Assembly: GCF_900497805.2 (NCBI RefSeq)
Contig: NW_020954562.1
Coordinates: forward strand, 22,842,347-22,906,346
DNA length: 64,000 nt
Source: Vombatus ursinus
Taxonomy: Eukaryota; Chordata; Mammalia; Diprotodontia; Vombatidae
Direction: 5' to 3'
Shown piece by piece: positions 19,810 through 31,399 of the stretch (positions are counted from its first letter, which is position 1; each line of letters opens with the position of its first letter). The position numbers and the translations under genes are program-made. The notes under the pieces are model-generated. The model searched no databases, was not told the origin of the DNA, and saw only the letters and a list, made by a program, of their open reading frames with translations.

Positions 19810-20755
19810 TTTTTTTCTTTCTTCCTTTCAATTATTTAGTCATTCTTAAGGCACAATCTATAAGAATTATCATTTAAAAAAATCTTAACTGATTTCTTTT
19901 GCTTTTAAATATCACAACAAATTCCCTTCAAATCTGCCTGCAGCTTTAACATTTAATTCTATCACATACACAATCCTACATACATCCACTGACTTGCAAA
20001 TAGTTGTATAGTGTAACTTGGGCCATCTTTCCCAAAATAGCATGTTCAGATAGTTCCTGGCAGAAAGTCCCAGGAGATGATTAATGAAAGGACTTACTAC
20101 TTTGGTATGATATTATAATCACTCTAGTTATCTCCCTTCCCTATAACATTCAGATAAGTCTGCTGAGGCAGGTAACACAAGAGGCAATTTCCACATGGCA
20201 TAACCTTGGTTGCTACTTTCCAGGTGGCATTGTGTGACTCCAGAGAGAAATGGAGACATATGGTCTTCTACTCCAATAACTTTGTAACCTGGCTCATATA
20301 ACTGCAAGTGTACAGCAGGGCTGCCTAGGTCCTTTCGATATTTGATCTTTCCTAATATTCAGGGAGTAAGGATCTAGAGGTGGACCTTGGCCAATCATTT
20401 AAACTTATGGAATCTCAGTTTCATAGACACAAGCCTTAAGCTAAGCTTAAGCAATTTTCTCCAGGGACCTTGGGAGTGGGACTTTATGAGCTGAAGAGTA
20501 TGTGTAAGGAACCCTAATATTCTCATTAGGAGTAGGTTCCCACAGGACAAAACTCCATCCAATCATATCTGAATAGAAAATAGGGGTTGGCCAAGTGCCC
20601 AGTTCCTGTGAGTCCATCCATCTGAAATTTCACAGTGCTAGACCAGAGACACATTTTTTCCCCTTTAAGTCAGGAGCTACTGAAAATCTAGGTAATATAA
20701 GGGGAGGGGAGTTAGAATTATTTCCATATGTCTAATTTATTGGTATTCACTGACT
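19810..20755. other. Unassigned sequence
   Basis: About 0.95 kb with no gene or named repeat. It contains a perfect 17-bp palindrome at 20435-20451. Confidence 0.5.
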
Positions 20756-20764
20756 TATACTTTC

Positions 20765-20885
20765 AATCTATCCATCAATCAACAAGTATATTTTATACTT
20801 CTAGATGCCCTAGGCACTTTGTTAGGTGTTGGAGATAAAAAAGGTAAAAAGCAAAACAATCCCTACCTTTAAGCATTTTATAAAT
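20765..20885 (-). mobile_element. L2/THER 3' fragment, antisense
   Basis: 'atccatcaatcaacaagtat', 'gatgccctaggcactttgtt' and 'aggtgttggagataaaaaag' form the antisense L2/THER 3' block. Confidence 0.6.
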
Positions 20886-20956
20886 ATTTTTTGATCTTTC
20901 AAAGATGCAACTTCAATACCTTTCCACATCTCCCCCAGCTCTCCCACCACCTCTCA

Positions 20957-20996
20957 CAACACACAAACACACACACACACACGCACACACACACAG
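20957..20996. repeat. (CA)n microsatellite
   Basis: An imperfect CA array with A and G interruptions. Frames on both strands are repeat translations. Confidence 0.95.
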
Positions 20997-20999
20997 ATT

Positions 21000-21639
21000 G
21001 TTTTTCATTTATCATATTATCAGTAATACAGCAAACATTTGAATGTTTGGGGAAGGAATTGTGGAGAAGATTGTATTTCTCTGAGGCAATCAATAGTGAT
21101 CATTTTGTTTCATCTTAGCAAGTATAATTGTTTTCAGTATCATGCTAAATACAGTAGGCATAAGAAGGGAGAAAAAATTCAAAACCAATGTCATTTAAGG
21201 GCTCTCAAACCCTTTGAGATTCTTCTATACCTGTACTATAAGACACAAAATCCTTACCCTTGCTTCAGTTATGGCCAGTGCCAACTATAAATCCAAAAGA
21301 ATCATCAGACAATCTGTTCTCAGAGCAAGAACCAGAATTATTTGAAGCAGTGACCTCATATGGAGAGTAGAATAGACAAGCCCCTGAGGAATTGTCATGC
21401 AGAAGATTTAAGAAGTTGTGGGGTAAAACAACTGTATTAATGCAAATGGAAATACAATTTATTTTGATCAAGGCTCTTCTGATAAAATTATTGAGCAGCT
21501 GAAGCCCTTCTTGAAGGAAGCTAAATTTCAAACTTATTTGACATTGCAGGTAAGAGATTCTACAGGACATCATGGAAAAGCTAATGTCAGAGATTTACAA
21601 AAAGGCACTGATACTTTAATTGGAAAATGAGCTTGAACT

Positions 21640-21674
<35 letters not shown>

Positions 21675-23925
21675 TCTAAATAAGCATTTGATTTAAGAGA
21701 TTTTTTGCTGTATTATCCCTATACTTTCTTCTCATATTCTCCTGATTATTCTATTTTAAATTTGCAATGCAAAGGGTTTTTATAAGTAAAAATTCTATTG
21801 CATAAATATTAATGTATTCCTAATTAGTTAAATGTGAAAATACGAAATATCTTTCTAACCCAAAAAGTTTATTTATATATTTATAAGTATACACATTATA
21901 TATTATATGTGTGTATATATGCATATGTACATATAACAAGTATATATGCATATGTATTAGAAAGTGGCCTCACATAGAGTCAGTTGTATCACAAACACAT
22001 ATCTCACGAGGCCAAAATTAAAATTCACTCTAAGATATTCTCAAATTTCAAGAGATTTATAAAGTGTAGGTTAAAAGATTTTTGAATTTATATATAAACC
22101 TGTGCCCAAAATGACATGGAAAGAAAATTATCTGTAACTTACCTAAATACATATTTCTCTCCTAATCTTTGATAAAAAATCAATCATGACAATATAAAAA
22201 CAGATTTTCATTGAATTATAGATAACATTCTTGAAATTTCTTGGTAATTAAAAAAATAGTTGATTATTTAGATGTCAGTATTGGTCCTTTTCTTCATTTC
22301 TTTCATCTTGACGCTAAGAATTCAATAATTAGCTCTAAGGGTTATGACTACTTACCTGAGTAATTCTTAACAATTCTCATTAACACACAGTTTAGCTTTT
22401 AAGTTATTGATTTACAATATTAGTGTATGTACACACTGACAGTACTATTAGTATATGTATACAGTAACCTACTCTTTTTTTCCCTTAAGGGATCTCTTAG
22501 ACATTCTATACTTTACTGATTTTCATTAACTTAATTAGACTTTATAAATAAAGAAAACTGTCACCACAATGATAACAAAGGGTGAACTTTCAGTTAGGAG
22601 CTATTAAGAGAACGGGAGATTGGACAGTGTCTAAAAGTGGGTGCTAAAAGCTTTTGCAGTTAAGCAGTAGGATTAAAAACACTAGACTTAATACCCTCCC
22701 ACAGAGTGATTCTGTTAACCTGGGGAGAGAGATGAAAAGGTCATGTGATCACCACTTGCTAGTGCATTCCATTCCTACAATACCTTGTATTAATTTTGTA
22801 TATATAGTTATCCCTTTCACATTGGGGAGATTAGAGGTGCGGGGGTCACTTGCATTTAGTATCTGGAAAATTAATATAAACATTTTTGGCACTCCCTTCA
22901 TACCAGAGAAGTCTGAATTATTATGGTGCTAAAAGATAACTCAGTTTTTGAGGATAGTCATAAGAGTTGTTGGGAGCAAAGGATGGAGTCTCTTTTCTAG
23001 TATGCTTTTCCCAACATCAATTACCAGTGATTACTACCCCAATATCATTTGGCAGTTCTAGTTATCTCTCTGGTATCTTTAAATCATTAATTTCTCAGTA
23101 TAGATTAACCAATTAATATCAATTAGCTTTTGCAAAGGGATATTTACTGAAACAGTATAGCAAAAACCAAAAGTACAAAAATGTCCTCTTGACCCAGCTC
23201 AAACTCCTTTATACTTTGATTATTAGGGACAGTGGGATCAAACTTAGAAAAGTAGCTCTGAAAGTCCTTGCCATTATTGAATTAACTTCCTGCTTCAGCT
23301 TAGCATGATTCAGCATAAGTTACTCCCTTGCTTTTTAGCACATGGCATCTAAGCTTCTACAACTATCCAAAGTACAGCTGGATAAAGCACATAGCTCCTC
23401 AGAGCTGCTTTCTTCCAGCTTCTATGATTGCAAGTCTAGTGGCTATACTGACCTTTCAAAATTTAGCAGGTCACAGATTGGTCCATCACATCTCTATCCT
23501 TTGTCATTCAAGATCTGGAAAGTACACAAAGAGTCAAAGAAACAGAGGGGTATCATCAGCCAAATGGCCTTAGTTTGGGAGTGTATGCCAGTCATACACC
23601 AAATTGACCCATCCTCCACCCGCAGGAAGGCTTATAAGCAATTCTCCTTTGACAACTGTGATCTCAATCTGGGCCTTTTGTAAGAGCATTTTTGGTTATG
23701 ACTCAACAGTTACTTAAAAGATTTTTCTTCACTTCGTGTTAAGCAGACAGAGAATATCTGCATGCTTTGAATTAGAACAAGACCCCTCCATTATATGTCA
23801 TCATTACTACCAGAAACAGGCTCAGCAATCCTCAGACTTGGATTGGTATCAGGCAATATGAACCCTCTGACTACTGGGCTCCCAATGGACGTCTCTCTTT
23901 GCCACTTGTATGTATTTGCATATAA
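21000..23925. other. Long unassigned AT-rich stretch
   Basis: About 2.9 kb with no recognisable gene. It contains a (CA)n at about 21638-21671 and TATA-rich sequence at 21870-21960. The block 22950-23690 is more GC-balanced and may be an old unclassified repeat, possibly LTR-related, but I cannot place it. Open frames of 92 codons (22654, +) and 113 codons (23342, +) show no family motifs. Confidence 0.4.
21638..21671. repeat. (CA)n microsatellite
   Basis: About 17 uninterrupted CA units. Confidence 0.95.
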
Positions 23926-23927
23926 GT

Positions 23928-24000
23928 CTTTGTCTCCATCATTAGATTGCAAGTTCCTTGAGGGTAGGAACTATTTTACTTTTGTTATTCTCTTCCAGTT
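23928..24000 (+). mobile_element. Probable L2 3' fragment, sense
   Basis: 'agattgcaagttccttgagg' followed by 'gtaggaactattttact' is the L2 3' UTR block ('gtaagctccttgagggcagg'). Confidence 0.5.
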
Positions 24001-24009
24001 TGGAGAGGG

Positions 24010-24645
24010 AGAACACTAGCAGCCAGTAACCCAGTCCATTCGTGATATATTTGGATGACACAGTTGCAAGTCCCACATATAGGCAAAATCAGAGACTAGA
24101 GATTGGAAAGAAGCTGCACTGGCTTTGAAGTTTGGAAAATGATTGGAGAACATTTGTAAGTCAGGTCCCTCAAGGCAACATTTGAAAATTAGCTTGACTC
24201 TCAGGAGGATAGAGAAAAAACCTTCCCCCAGAAAACAAAATGTCATCTATTGTAATGCAAAGAGAGCATTAATATTGGGATGACATTGAAATTTTTGTCT
24301 CCGTGGATGTGGAAAGAAATTCTGGGAATGGGAGCAGGAAGCTAAGTTTTTGTTTTTGTTTTTCCCTTTTGAAGAGGAGGATTATTGAATACTTTTATTA
24401 TGCACGTAAACACCACTAAGGATCTGTACTGGGGGTTCCTCAGGACCACCCCACAAGTATGCACATCAAGATGGGTGTGTGGGGGAGTGAGAACAGGTTA
24501 TTCTAGCCCAGTCACAAGATCACAAAGCCAAGTCTTCCAACAAAGTGTCAGGTGATCTGTATAATCTCTGGTGGGAGTTCTAATAAAGCAATGAGAACAT
24601 CACAGAGAGGTGAAGGTGAGAGGGGAGTTAAGCAGCACAGGCCCC
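24010..24645. other. Unassigned sequence
   Basis: No gene or named repeat recognised. Confidence 0.5.
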
Positions 24646-24651
24646 TAACAA

Positions 24652-24800
<149 letters not shown>

Positions 24801-25094
24801 TTGGAACAAAAACTGGAGCTTCCCATTCTTAGCACAAGAGCTGACTTTTACTCAGGTACCTGCTAGTTCTGGGGCCCATCTAGCCATTGACTTTACTTGA
24901 CCTGAGAGTTTCTGAAGTTCCTTCCAGTGAATTTAGCCTTGCTGAAGAGCTCTCCCTCAGTTCTGAGAATATTATTATACTTTTCCAGATGCTCAGATTG
25001 GCAGGGGCCACCTACCTGTCTTGATGGGCTCAGTGCAGAGACCATCAGGTCTGCAATGAAGGTTTCTTCAGTCTCCCCAGGACAATGGGAAACT

Positions 25095-25158
25095 ATTACA
25101 TTTACTGGCTGTGTAATCCTAGGCCAGTTGCTTCAACTCTCAGCAACTCTCTAAAACT
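25095..25158 (+). mobile_element. SINE core fragment
   Basis: 'ggctgtgtaatcctaggcca' followed by 'gttgcttcaactctcagcaa' is a short internal piece of a tRNA/CORE-SINE, immediately upstream of a more complete copy. Confidence 0.5.
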
Positions 25159-25418
25159 AGACAGCTAGGTAGCATAGCCAATAGATCACCAAAATTAAAA
25201 TCAAAAAGACTTGTTCAAATCTTGCCCCAAATATTTAGCAATGAAACATTGGTAAGTTTCTTGCCTTCTCTGTGCCTCAGTTTCCTCATCTATGAAACAG
25301 GGATAATAATAGTACCTACCTCACAAGGTAATTGTGAAGTTCAAATAAGACAACATTTTAAAAGTGTTTTCTAGTCATAAAGGGATATAAATGTGTGCCA
25401 TTGTTATTATTACCACTA
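25159..25418 (+). mobile_element. CORE-SINE (MIR/MAR class)
   Basis: Head 'acagctaggtagcatagcca', CORE 'gcctcagtttcctcatctat' and 'taatagtacctacctcacaa', and an ATT-rich tail after 'gtgtgccattgttattatta'. Confidence 0.8.
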
Positions 25419-25419
25419 C

Positions 25420-26215
25420 AAATTGCACAACTATTTAGGATCTTCATAGGTGGATATAATTTGCCACTAGGAACTTCCTACACTGATAAGCTTGGGGGTT
25501 TGGGCCAAAAACAAACAAAAAAGCAAAACAAAACCCCTCATGGTAATATTATATTCATAAAATGGCTTGACATGTGCAATGTATTTTCTTCCCAATAACC
25601 TTGTTATTCATGTGTTATTGCCATGTCTGTCAGATGTCCAAGGGGCTATTGATAAGACTTTGTTTATACATAAAACTTAAAGCTTCTTCAGCACTATTAG
25701 AGTCATGAGCCTCTATAGGCTTCGCTTACAGCAGAGACCTGTCTTCACTTATCAGTGCATGGCAATATTGATAGTTATGCATATTCTCACCAAGATCAAT
25801 CGATCATGTATATGTATTACTTAAGCACCTGTAATGTGTCTAGATCTCCTCTAAGTCAGATGATGCATATGCTTTTATTCCAGTGTCACTCACTATTGAA
25901 CAGAAAGCTATCTTGTTCTTCTGAAGAAAATCCCATCTTTGCATGTAACTCTCTGAACAGGTAAATAAATTCCAAGGACCAGAGTTCATGTCCTAACATT
26001 CTCAGACCCTCATCAAGGCCCTCCAAGTTAAGATCAACCAATTTTTATGCATTCTCACAAAGATGAATAAATGGAGTAGAATGAAAGCTTACTTAGATGA
26101 TATCTTTACCAATTAGCACAATAAAAGAATGATAGTATGGATTTCACATATAATTTGCCCACACCTTGACCTTGCAAATGCAATTCTTTGGCTATTATAG
26201 ATACCAATCCAGTAC
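25420..26215. other. Unassigned sequence
   Basis: No gene or named repeat, apart from an A/C-rich stretch near 25508-25532. Confidence 0.5.
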
Positions 26216-26221
26216 AGTTTA

Positions 26222-26442
26222 ATTTACAGGGAAGAAAACTGACTTTGGAGGCAGAAGACATTGAATTGAGTCCTTAGAGAATATGGGGGAAAAAAACACC
26301 TCTCTGAGTTTCTTCAACTGTAAAATGAGTTGAATGATATTCTTAATGTATATCTCATGGAGTTTATGTGTATATGAAAGTATATTGCAACCATGAAACA
26401 GTATAAGAGTATAAACTACTATTGCCATTATCATTTCTATTT
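26222..26442 (+). mobile_element. MIR-class SINE
   Basis: 'gactttggaggcagaagaca', 'tgagtttcttcaactgtaaa' and a tail 'ctattgccattatcattt' follow MIR order. Confidence 0.6.
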
Positions 26443-26547
26443 TTGTTCAGTCTAGTGAATTCCATAGAGGACAATCTTGTGATCTTTGGGGTCTTCTAAT
26501 CAGGCCCAATTGGGTGAAAAAGATGAACAAAGTAGAAGACATCAAAA

Positions 26548-26745
26548 GATCATAGATTTAGGGCTGGAGGAAACCTTAGATACCACTTAGTTCATAGTAC
26601 TCATTTTATAATTAAAGGAAGTGAAACTGAGAGTAGTAAACGCAATTAGTCAAAACCACAGGGTTAGGATAAGCAGAAATAGGACTGATGCAGGTTGACT
26701 CCAAATTCAATGCTCATTCTATCACAACATTGCTGGTTGGTATTC
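26548..26745 (-). mobile_element. MIR3-like SINE, antisense
   Basis: 'atcatagatttagggctgga', 'ggaaaccttagataccactt' and 'gtgaaactgagagtagtaaa' match antisense MIR3-like order. The right end 'caatgctcattctatcac' corresponds to the head. Confidence 0.68.
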
Positions 26746-26749
26746 AGGT

Positions 26750-28150
26750 ATTATTTTCTACCAATAAGAATGAACCTTGACAAAATAGTATACTATTTTA
26801 AGGACTATTTGGATTTAAACAAATGATCAACCAATAACATTTCTCCCTTCTCTAGACCGCATAAATTAAAAAGCTACATTCCTACCCTAGGCTGTCACCC
26901 CAAATTAATATGGACTTCTATTCAAAATGTGAAATCTGAATTTCCACATTTACTGATGTGTCTCTAGTACCTGGTGGATTTCTAATCTACCAGGACTGAT
27001 TTTTTAAGGACTATTCTTGGAAAAACTCAAGGGCAGGTCTATACAATATGCAGCCAGCCCAAGGATTTCAAGTAGCCAGAGAAAAATGTAAGGTTGGCAC
27101 TACACACACACTCTCCTGTTTGTCATGTGACCCACAGCAACCAACCATCATCAGTCTGTCTCTAGTCTAAACTATCTGGGGCCTGAAGAAGTTTAGCCTA
27201 TTTTAATTTTGGTTCCTACTGCCAAGATGTGCAGGTCTGCTCAAGGGTATACTAGCACTTCCTCCACTGCTCTACCTTGCTCTCTAAACCTGTAGGATAT
27301 CATTTCTGGCCTTGGACAGTAAGGTGACTGTCTTGTTACTTTGAGAATATATTCTGAGGTTAAGGCAAATTGAATCATGGCTGGGGTTTGACTATATGCT
27401 TTGCAAAAGCTTATTTAAATTTAACTTCATTAACATTCTGCCTATACACAAACACACACACATTTTCTTTTTTTTTAAGTTAAATTCTGCCAAATCAACA
27501 CATTTATTTGGGTGCAGGAATAGTAGGAAGCTTAGTAATTCCAAATAACTTGTTTGATTGCATTTTATTTTTCTTTTGTCTAGATGGGATATAGCAATGT
27601 ATATATGGCCTAATTACTTTGAAACTCATTTAATGAATTACTTAATGATCAAATACACCTTTTTCTTATAAAACGGCAAAACTCCTACCACTATTTAATA
27701 TTCCATTCAAGGGTAGTAGAAATATTAGTTTTAATATGTAGAACAAAGACAAGTTCATTAATTTGCAATACTGTGAGTCTCAGAGGAAATTGACCAAATT
27801 GATTTATGAGTTTAAAAACTGCCACCTTGCCTTAGTTCAGAAACAAATTTGGGATTTATTTTAAAGAAGGTTGTCAGAAATGTCTCAAGTAATTTCCACC
27901 AGAGCGTAAGATAATTTTTAGAGCATGTGAATATTTGAACTCAACAGTTTTGTTGACTACTATGAGATGTAAACAAATTCTGATCTAATAGCACAAGAAG
28001 AGAGAAACCATTTTCTAAGATTTTCTTGAGGTAAATGGTATGCTATTTTAAAATGTCACAATAAATATCAGCCATTTCATTTTATTTTTTTTCTAAATAT
28101 GGTAGATGATTCAAACTAAAGCAGATATTTGAACTTTATTAAAATGTACA
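26750..28150. other. Unassigned, AT-rich, possibly non-repetitive
   Basis: About 1.4 kb free of repeats that I can name and without a plausible coding frame. The part 27480-28140 is AT-rich with several TAATTA/TTAATG-type motifs near 27610-27655. It is the best candidate in the window for single-copy sequence. Confidence 0.45.
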
Positions 28151-28155
28151 CACAG

Positions 28156-28262
28156 TCAGCATGGCTTATTGGCTAAAAAGTTGATCTCAGAATGAAACAC
28201 CTGCATTCAGTGTCTGCCTCTGTCACATATTAGTTGTGTGAACACTTGAGAATTTTTTTATT
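28156..28262 (+). mobile_element. MIR-class SINE, 5' part
   Basis: 'agcatggcttattggctaaa', 'gcattcagtgtctgcctctg' and 'tcacatattagttgtgtg' match the MIR head and middle. Confidence 0.52.
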
Positions 28263-28264
28263 TG

Positions 28265-29118
28265 TGACCCAGATATTGATTTAAAACTGTATATTGCAAA
28301 TTAATTGCTGATCAGCAGTGGAAGAATTCTCCCCTTTGATGAATTCATATGTCTAATTCCTTCCCCATCTACATGCCTTCTAAAAATGTATACTAGAAAC
28401 TATTATCAAAGTATTTGAATCACTTTTATCACTAAAAACGAGAATTTGCTGAATGTCAAAATCAGTTGCATGGTCAATGATGTGACTATTGCATTAAATT
28501 TGTCATTATGAACTTTGTAATATTTACATCTTTATATGGGAACATTTTCAACCAGCAAAAACTAATAGTCTTTTCCACAGAGGATTTCCTTATGGATATT
28601 TAAAAGATATACTTCCAAAATTTATTTTTATCATATTTCACTATTTCCATCCTTCTTTCCTGCTCACAATTAGCAATAACTAGATTTAACTAATGATTCT
28701 ATAATTTCTTGAATAAATGTGAAGCAGAAATATGATGTCTTGCCATTACCTTCTCAAAAGTTAAATATGGCACTGCTAATTGTTAGTAATAGTCAATAGA
28801 CAGAAGATTTTCCTTTCTGGCAACAAATGTGCTAGAGAATCAGTAGTGACCAGGAGGATAGGAAAAGATAATAAGGACACCAGCTCCAAATAAATTATTA
28901 AACTCACTTAAGAGACCAAAAATATCACATTTTTCATATTGAAAATATTGGCAACAATTAATTTAGCTCTTTAAGCCTTGAGTAAATTTTATAAAAATAT
29001 TTATTGAATATGAAATACCTAAATCTCAACAAGCAATGAAACCTTGTGTAAATTGATACATTGCCAATCAACTGAATATTTTGTTAAAATTGATTTCCTT
29101 GAAAATTATCCATCTCTT
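28265..29118. other. Unassigned AT-rich sequence
   Basis: No gene or named repeat. It contains a 12-bp palindrome TGCTGATCAGCA at 28306-28317. Confidence 0.45.
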
Positions 29119-29121
29119 TAC

Positions 29122-29380
29122 TTAGAAGAGGCTAAGGATAGAGCACTGGACCTGGAATCAGGAAGGCCTACATTTAAATTCAACTTCAAACACTTCCTGT
29201 GTGACCCTGAGGAAGTCACTTGACCTCTGTTTGCCTCAGTTTCCTCAACTGTAAAATGGGGATAACAACAGCATTTATGTTGCAGGATTGTTTGAGGATC
29301 AAATGAATTATATTTGTTAAGTACTTAGTACAGTGCCTGGCACATAGTAGGCTATACAAATGCTTGTTGTGAGAGAGGGA
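29122..29380 (+). mobile_element. MIR/THER CORE-SINE, full length
   Basis: Well preserved: 'gatagagcactggacctgga', 'ctgtgtgaccctgaggaagt', 'gcctcagtttcctcaactgt' and the L2-type tail 'acagtgcctggcacatagta' with 'aatgcttgttg'. Confidence 0.9.
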
Positions 29381-29410
29381 AAAAAAATCACTTTCTAAAA
29401 ATAAAAAGTG

Positions 29411-29564
29411 GGGTAGCTAGGTGGCACAGTGGATAGAGCACCGGTCCTGAAGTCAGGAAGACCTGAGTTCAAAGCCAGTCTCAGACACATAACACTCAAC
29501 AGCTGTGTGACTCTGGGCTTAACCTCAATTGCCTCACCCCCCCAAAAAAATAAAAATAAAAGGC
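29411..29564 (+). mobile_element. WSINE1-like SINE
   Basis: Sense copy with the complete head ('gggtagctaggtggcacagt'), 'acctgagttcaaagccagtc', 'acaactgtgtgactctggg'-like core and an A-rich tail after 'ttgcctcacccc'. An A-rich match on both sides ('taaaaataaaa') may be its target duplication. Open frames on both strands across it come from the SINE. Confidence 0.92.
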
Positions 29565-29659
29565 ATCCCAAAGTGGAATGGGCTTCCATCATGAATAACC
29601 CTGAAATAAGAGCCTTGAATTGTTGCCCAGAAGAAAATTTGTTAGGGTTTGGGGAGATA

Positions 29660-29900
29660 AGTACCATGGATTAATGGAAAGTCAATGGATTTGGTAGCAG
29701 AACCCTTGGGTTTGAACCTTGATACTGCCACTTAATAAACATATGACCTTGGGGAAGTCTCTGAGCCTCTATTTCTTCTTCTCCAACAGAGGTAATTATT
29801 ATACATTTGTTATCTACTTTACTGTGTTTTTAAGAGCATCAAATGTGGAAATCTATATTAAGTTCTCTAGAAATGAGTCTTTATTGTAAATGGTATTGCT
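29660..29900 (+). mobile_element. MIR-class SINE
   Basis: 'accatggattaatggaaagt', 'gggtttgaaccttgatactg' and 'gaccttggggaagtctctga' are in MIR order. The 3' half is weak. Confidence 0.62.
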
Positions 29901-29944
29901 GCTGATGTATTATTTGGATAAGATAATTCTAAGATCACTTCCAC

Positions 29945-30242
29945 ACTATATTGCCTTCATTCTGGTCACCAGTCTTATCTCACTTCTACTGTAGTCTTGA
30001 ATGCTGTCCCTGGGAGGTTGGTATTTCATGGCTGAACTTTTACGTCATTTTGCCAGTGACCACCCTTCTACATCATTTCCCACCTATCTTTTACCTCCTC
30101 CACTCTCTAACACCCTTTTATATATTGACTTCTCTTATTCATATCTAAGATGCTTGAGGGCAAGAACTTGTCTTGCTTTTGTTTGCATCTCCACTGTTTA
30201 GGACAATGCCTGATAACTAATAAGCACTTACTAAATGCTCTA
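29945..30242 (+). mobile_element. L2 LINE 3' region, sense
   Basis: C/T-rich L2 3' sequence ending with 'tgcttgagggcaagaacttg', 'tttgcatctccactgtttag' and 'gacaatgcctgataactaat'. The frames in it have no intact L2 domain. Confidence 0.68.
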
Positions 30243-30275
30243 TCTAGCTATCAGTATCTTTCCATCTCTGAGATT

Positions 30276-30307
<32 letters not shown>

Positions 30308-30308
30308 A
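30276..30308. repeat. (TA)n microsatellite
   Basis: A TATA array with one ACA interruption. Confidence 0.92.
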
Positions 30309-30309
30309 A

Positions 30310-30730
30310 CAAATTCTCCAATATTTTTTATAATGCAAGAGAGTGAAATAGTAATGATAACGATGATACAAAAATAAATTTTGTTGTTCTTTTTGACCTT
30401 TTGCACCTTTCCACAATTGAAAAGCTACTGGATATAAAACAGTCCATAAATTTGAAATCCTGATTAACTTTGATTCAGACAAACTTAAACGTTTCACTTA
30501 AAAGGCTTCATATGTAATCAAAATATATGAATATTTTGTCCCGCCACTCAGCATCTTTGAATGTTATTAACATTCAATGATCTTCAATAAATATTTATAG
30601 TAATTCAGGATAAGACATGTCAAATCATATCCATATTTATCATTTAGAATGCTTTAAGATTCAACTTAATGATTATTTATTGTCTTCTATGCATCAGACA
30701 TTGTAGTTGATCCTGGCGATATAATTTTTT
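30310..30730. other. Unassigned AT-rich sequence
   Basis: No gene or named repeat seen. Confidence 0.5.
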
Positions 30731-30748
30731 TTTAAAATATTGACTCTC

Positions 30749-30808
30749 AACAAAACAAAACAAAACAAAACAAAACAAAACAAAACAAAACAAACAAAAC
30801 AAAACAAA
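30749..30808. repeat. (AAAAC)n at the 5' side of a SINE
   Basis: Eleven or so CAAAA units lie between the left target-site copy (30734-30748) and the SINE head at 30809. WSINE1 normally has its A-rich tail at the other end. Confidence 0.95.
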
Positions 30809-30970
30809 AGGGCAACTAGATGGAGCAGTGGATAAAGCTCCAGTCTTGGAGTTAGGAGGACCTGAGTTCAAATCTGGCCTCAGACACTTGACACTTACTA
30901 ACTGTGTGACTCTAGGCAAGTCACTTAACCCTGATTGCTCACCAAAAACAAACAAAAATAAAAGAGAACA
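30809..30970 (+). mobile_element. WSINE1-like SINE, with its own A-rich tail
   Basis: Head 'gggcaactagatggagcagt', 'acctgagttcaaatctggcc', 'gtgtgactctaggcaagtca' and a tail 'caccaaaaacaaacaaaaat'. A 15-bp direct repeat (30734-30748 and 30971-30985, 14 of 15 matching) brackets the SINE together with the AAAAC tract. Confidence 0.95.
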
Positions 30971-31148
30971 AAAATATTGACCCTCGTCTCAAGTAGGTAA
31001 TTTTCTATGCAGATGAAACAAAATAGACTTATCTGTGGTATAAGAGGGAATTGCATCCAAGTTAATTCATGTGATCACAGAATGTAAAGGGTGGATAATT
31101 GAAGAGCAGGCTAACTTTATCAATATGCTAACAAGCATATTAAAAAGG

Positions 31149-31398
31149 GGGCAGCTAGGCGGTACAGTGGCTGGAGTGCTGGGTCTGAAGATTCATCTTG
31201 CTGAGTTCAAATATGGTCTCAGACACCTTCTAGCTGAGTGACCCTGGGTAAGTCACTTAACCTTGTTTGCCTCAATTTCCTAATTTGTAAAATGGGCTGG
31301 AGAAGGAAATGGCAAACCACTCCAGCATCTCTGCCAAGAAAATCTTGAAAATGGGGTTACAAAGAGTCAGACACAACTGAAACAACAGAACGACAAAA
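31149..31398 (+). mobile_element. MAR1-type SINE with Bov-B-like tail
   Basis: Head 'gcagctaggcggtacagtgg', middle 'ctgagtgaccctgggtaagt', then the RTE-like end 'ggagaaggaaatggcaaacc', 'actccagcatctctgccaag' and 'gttacaaagagtcagacaca'. It is the best preserved copy of this class in the window. Confidence 0.93.
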
Positions 31399-31399
31399 A

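Noticed and set aside
22950-23690. A possible LTR or internal retroviral remnant
   Set aside because: It has a repeat-like texture, but I found no terminal structure, signal or recognisable domain to support naming it.
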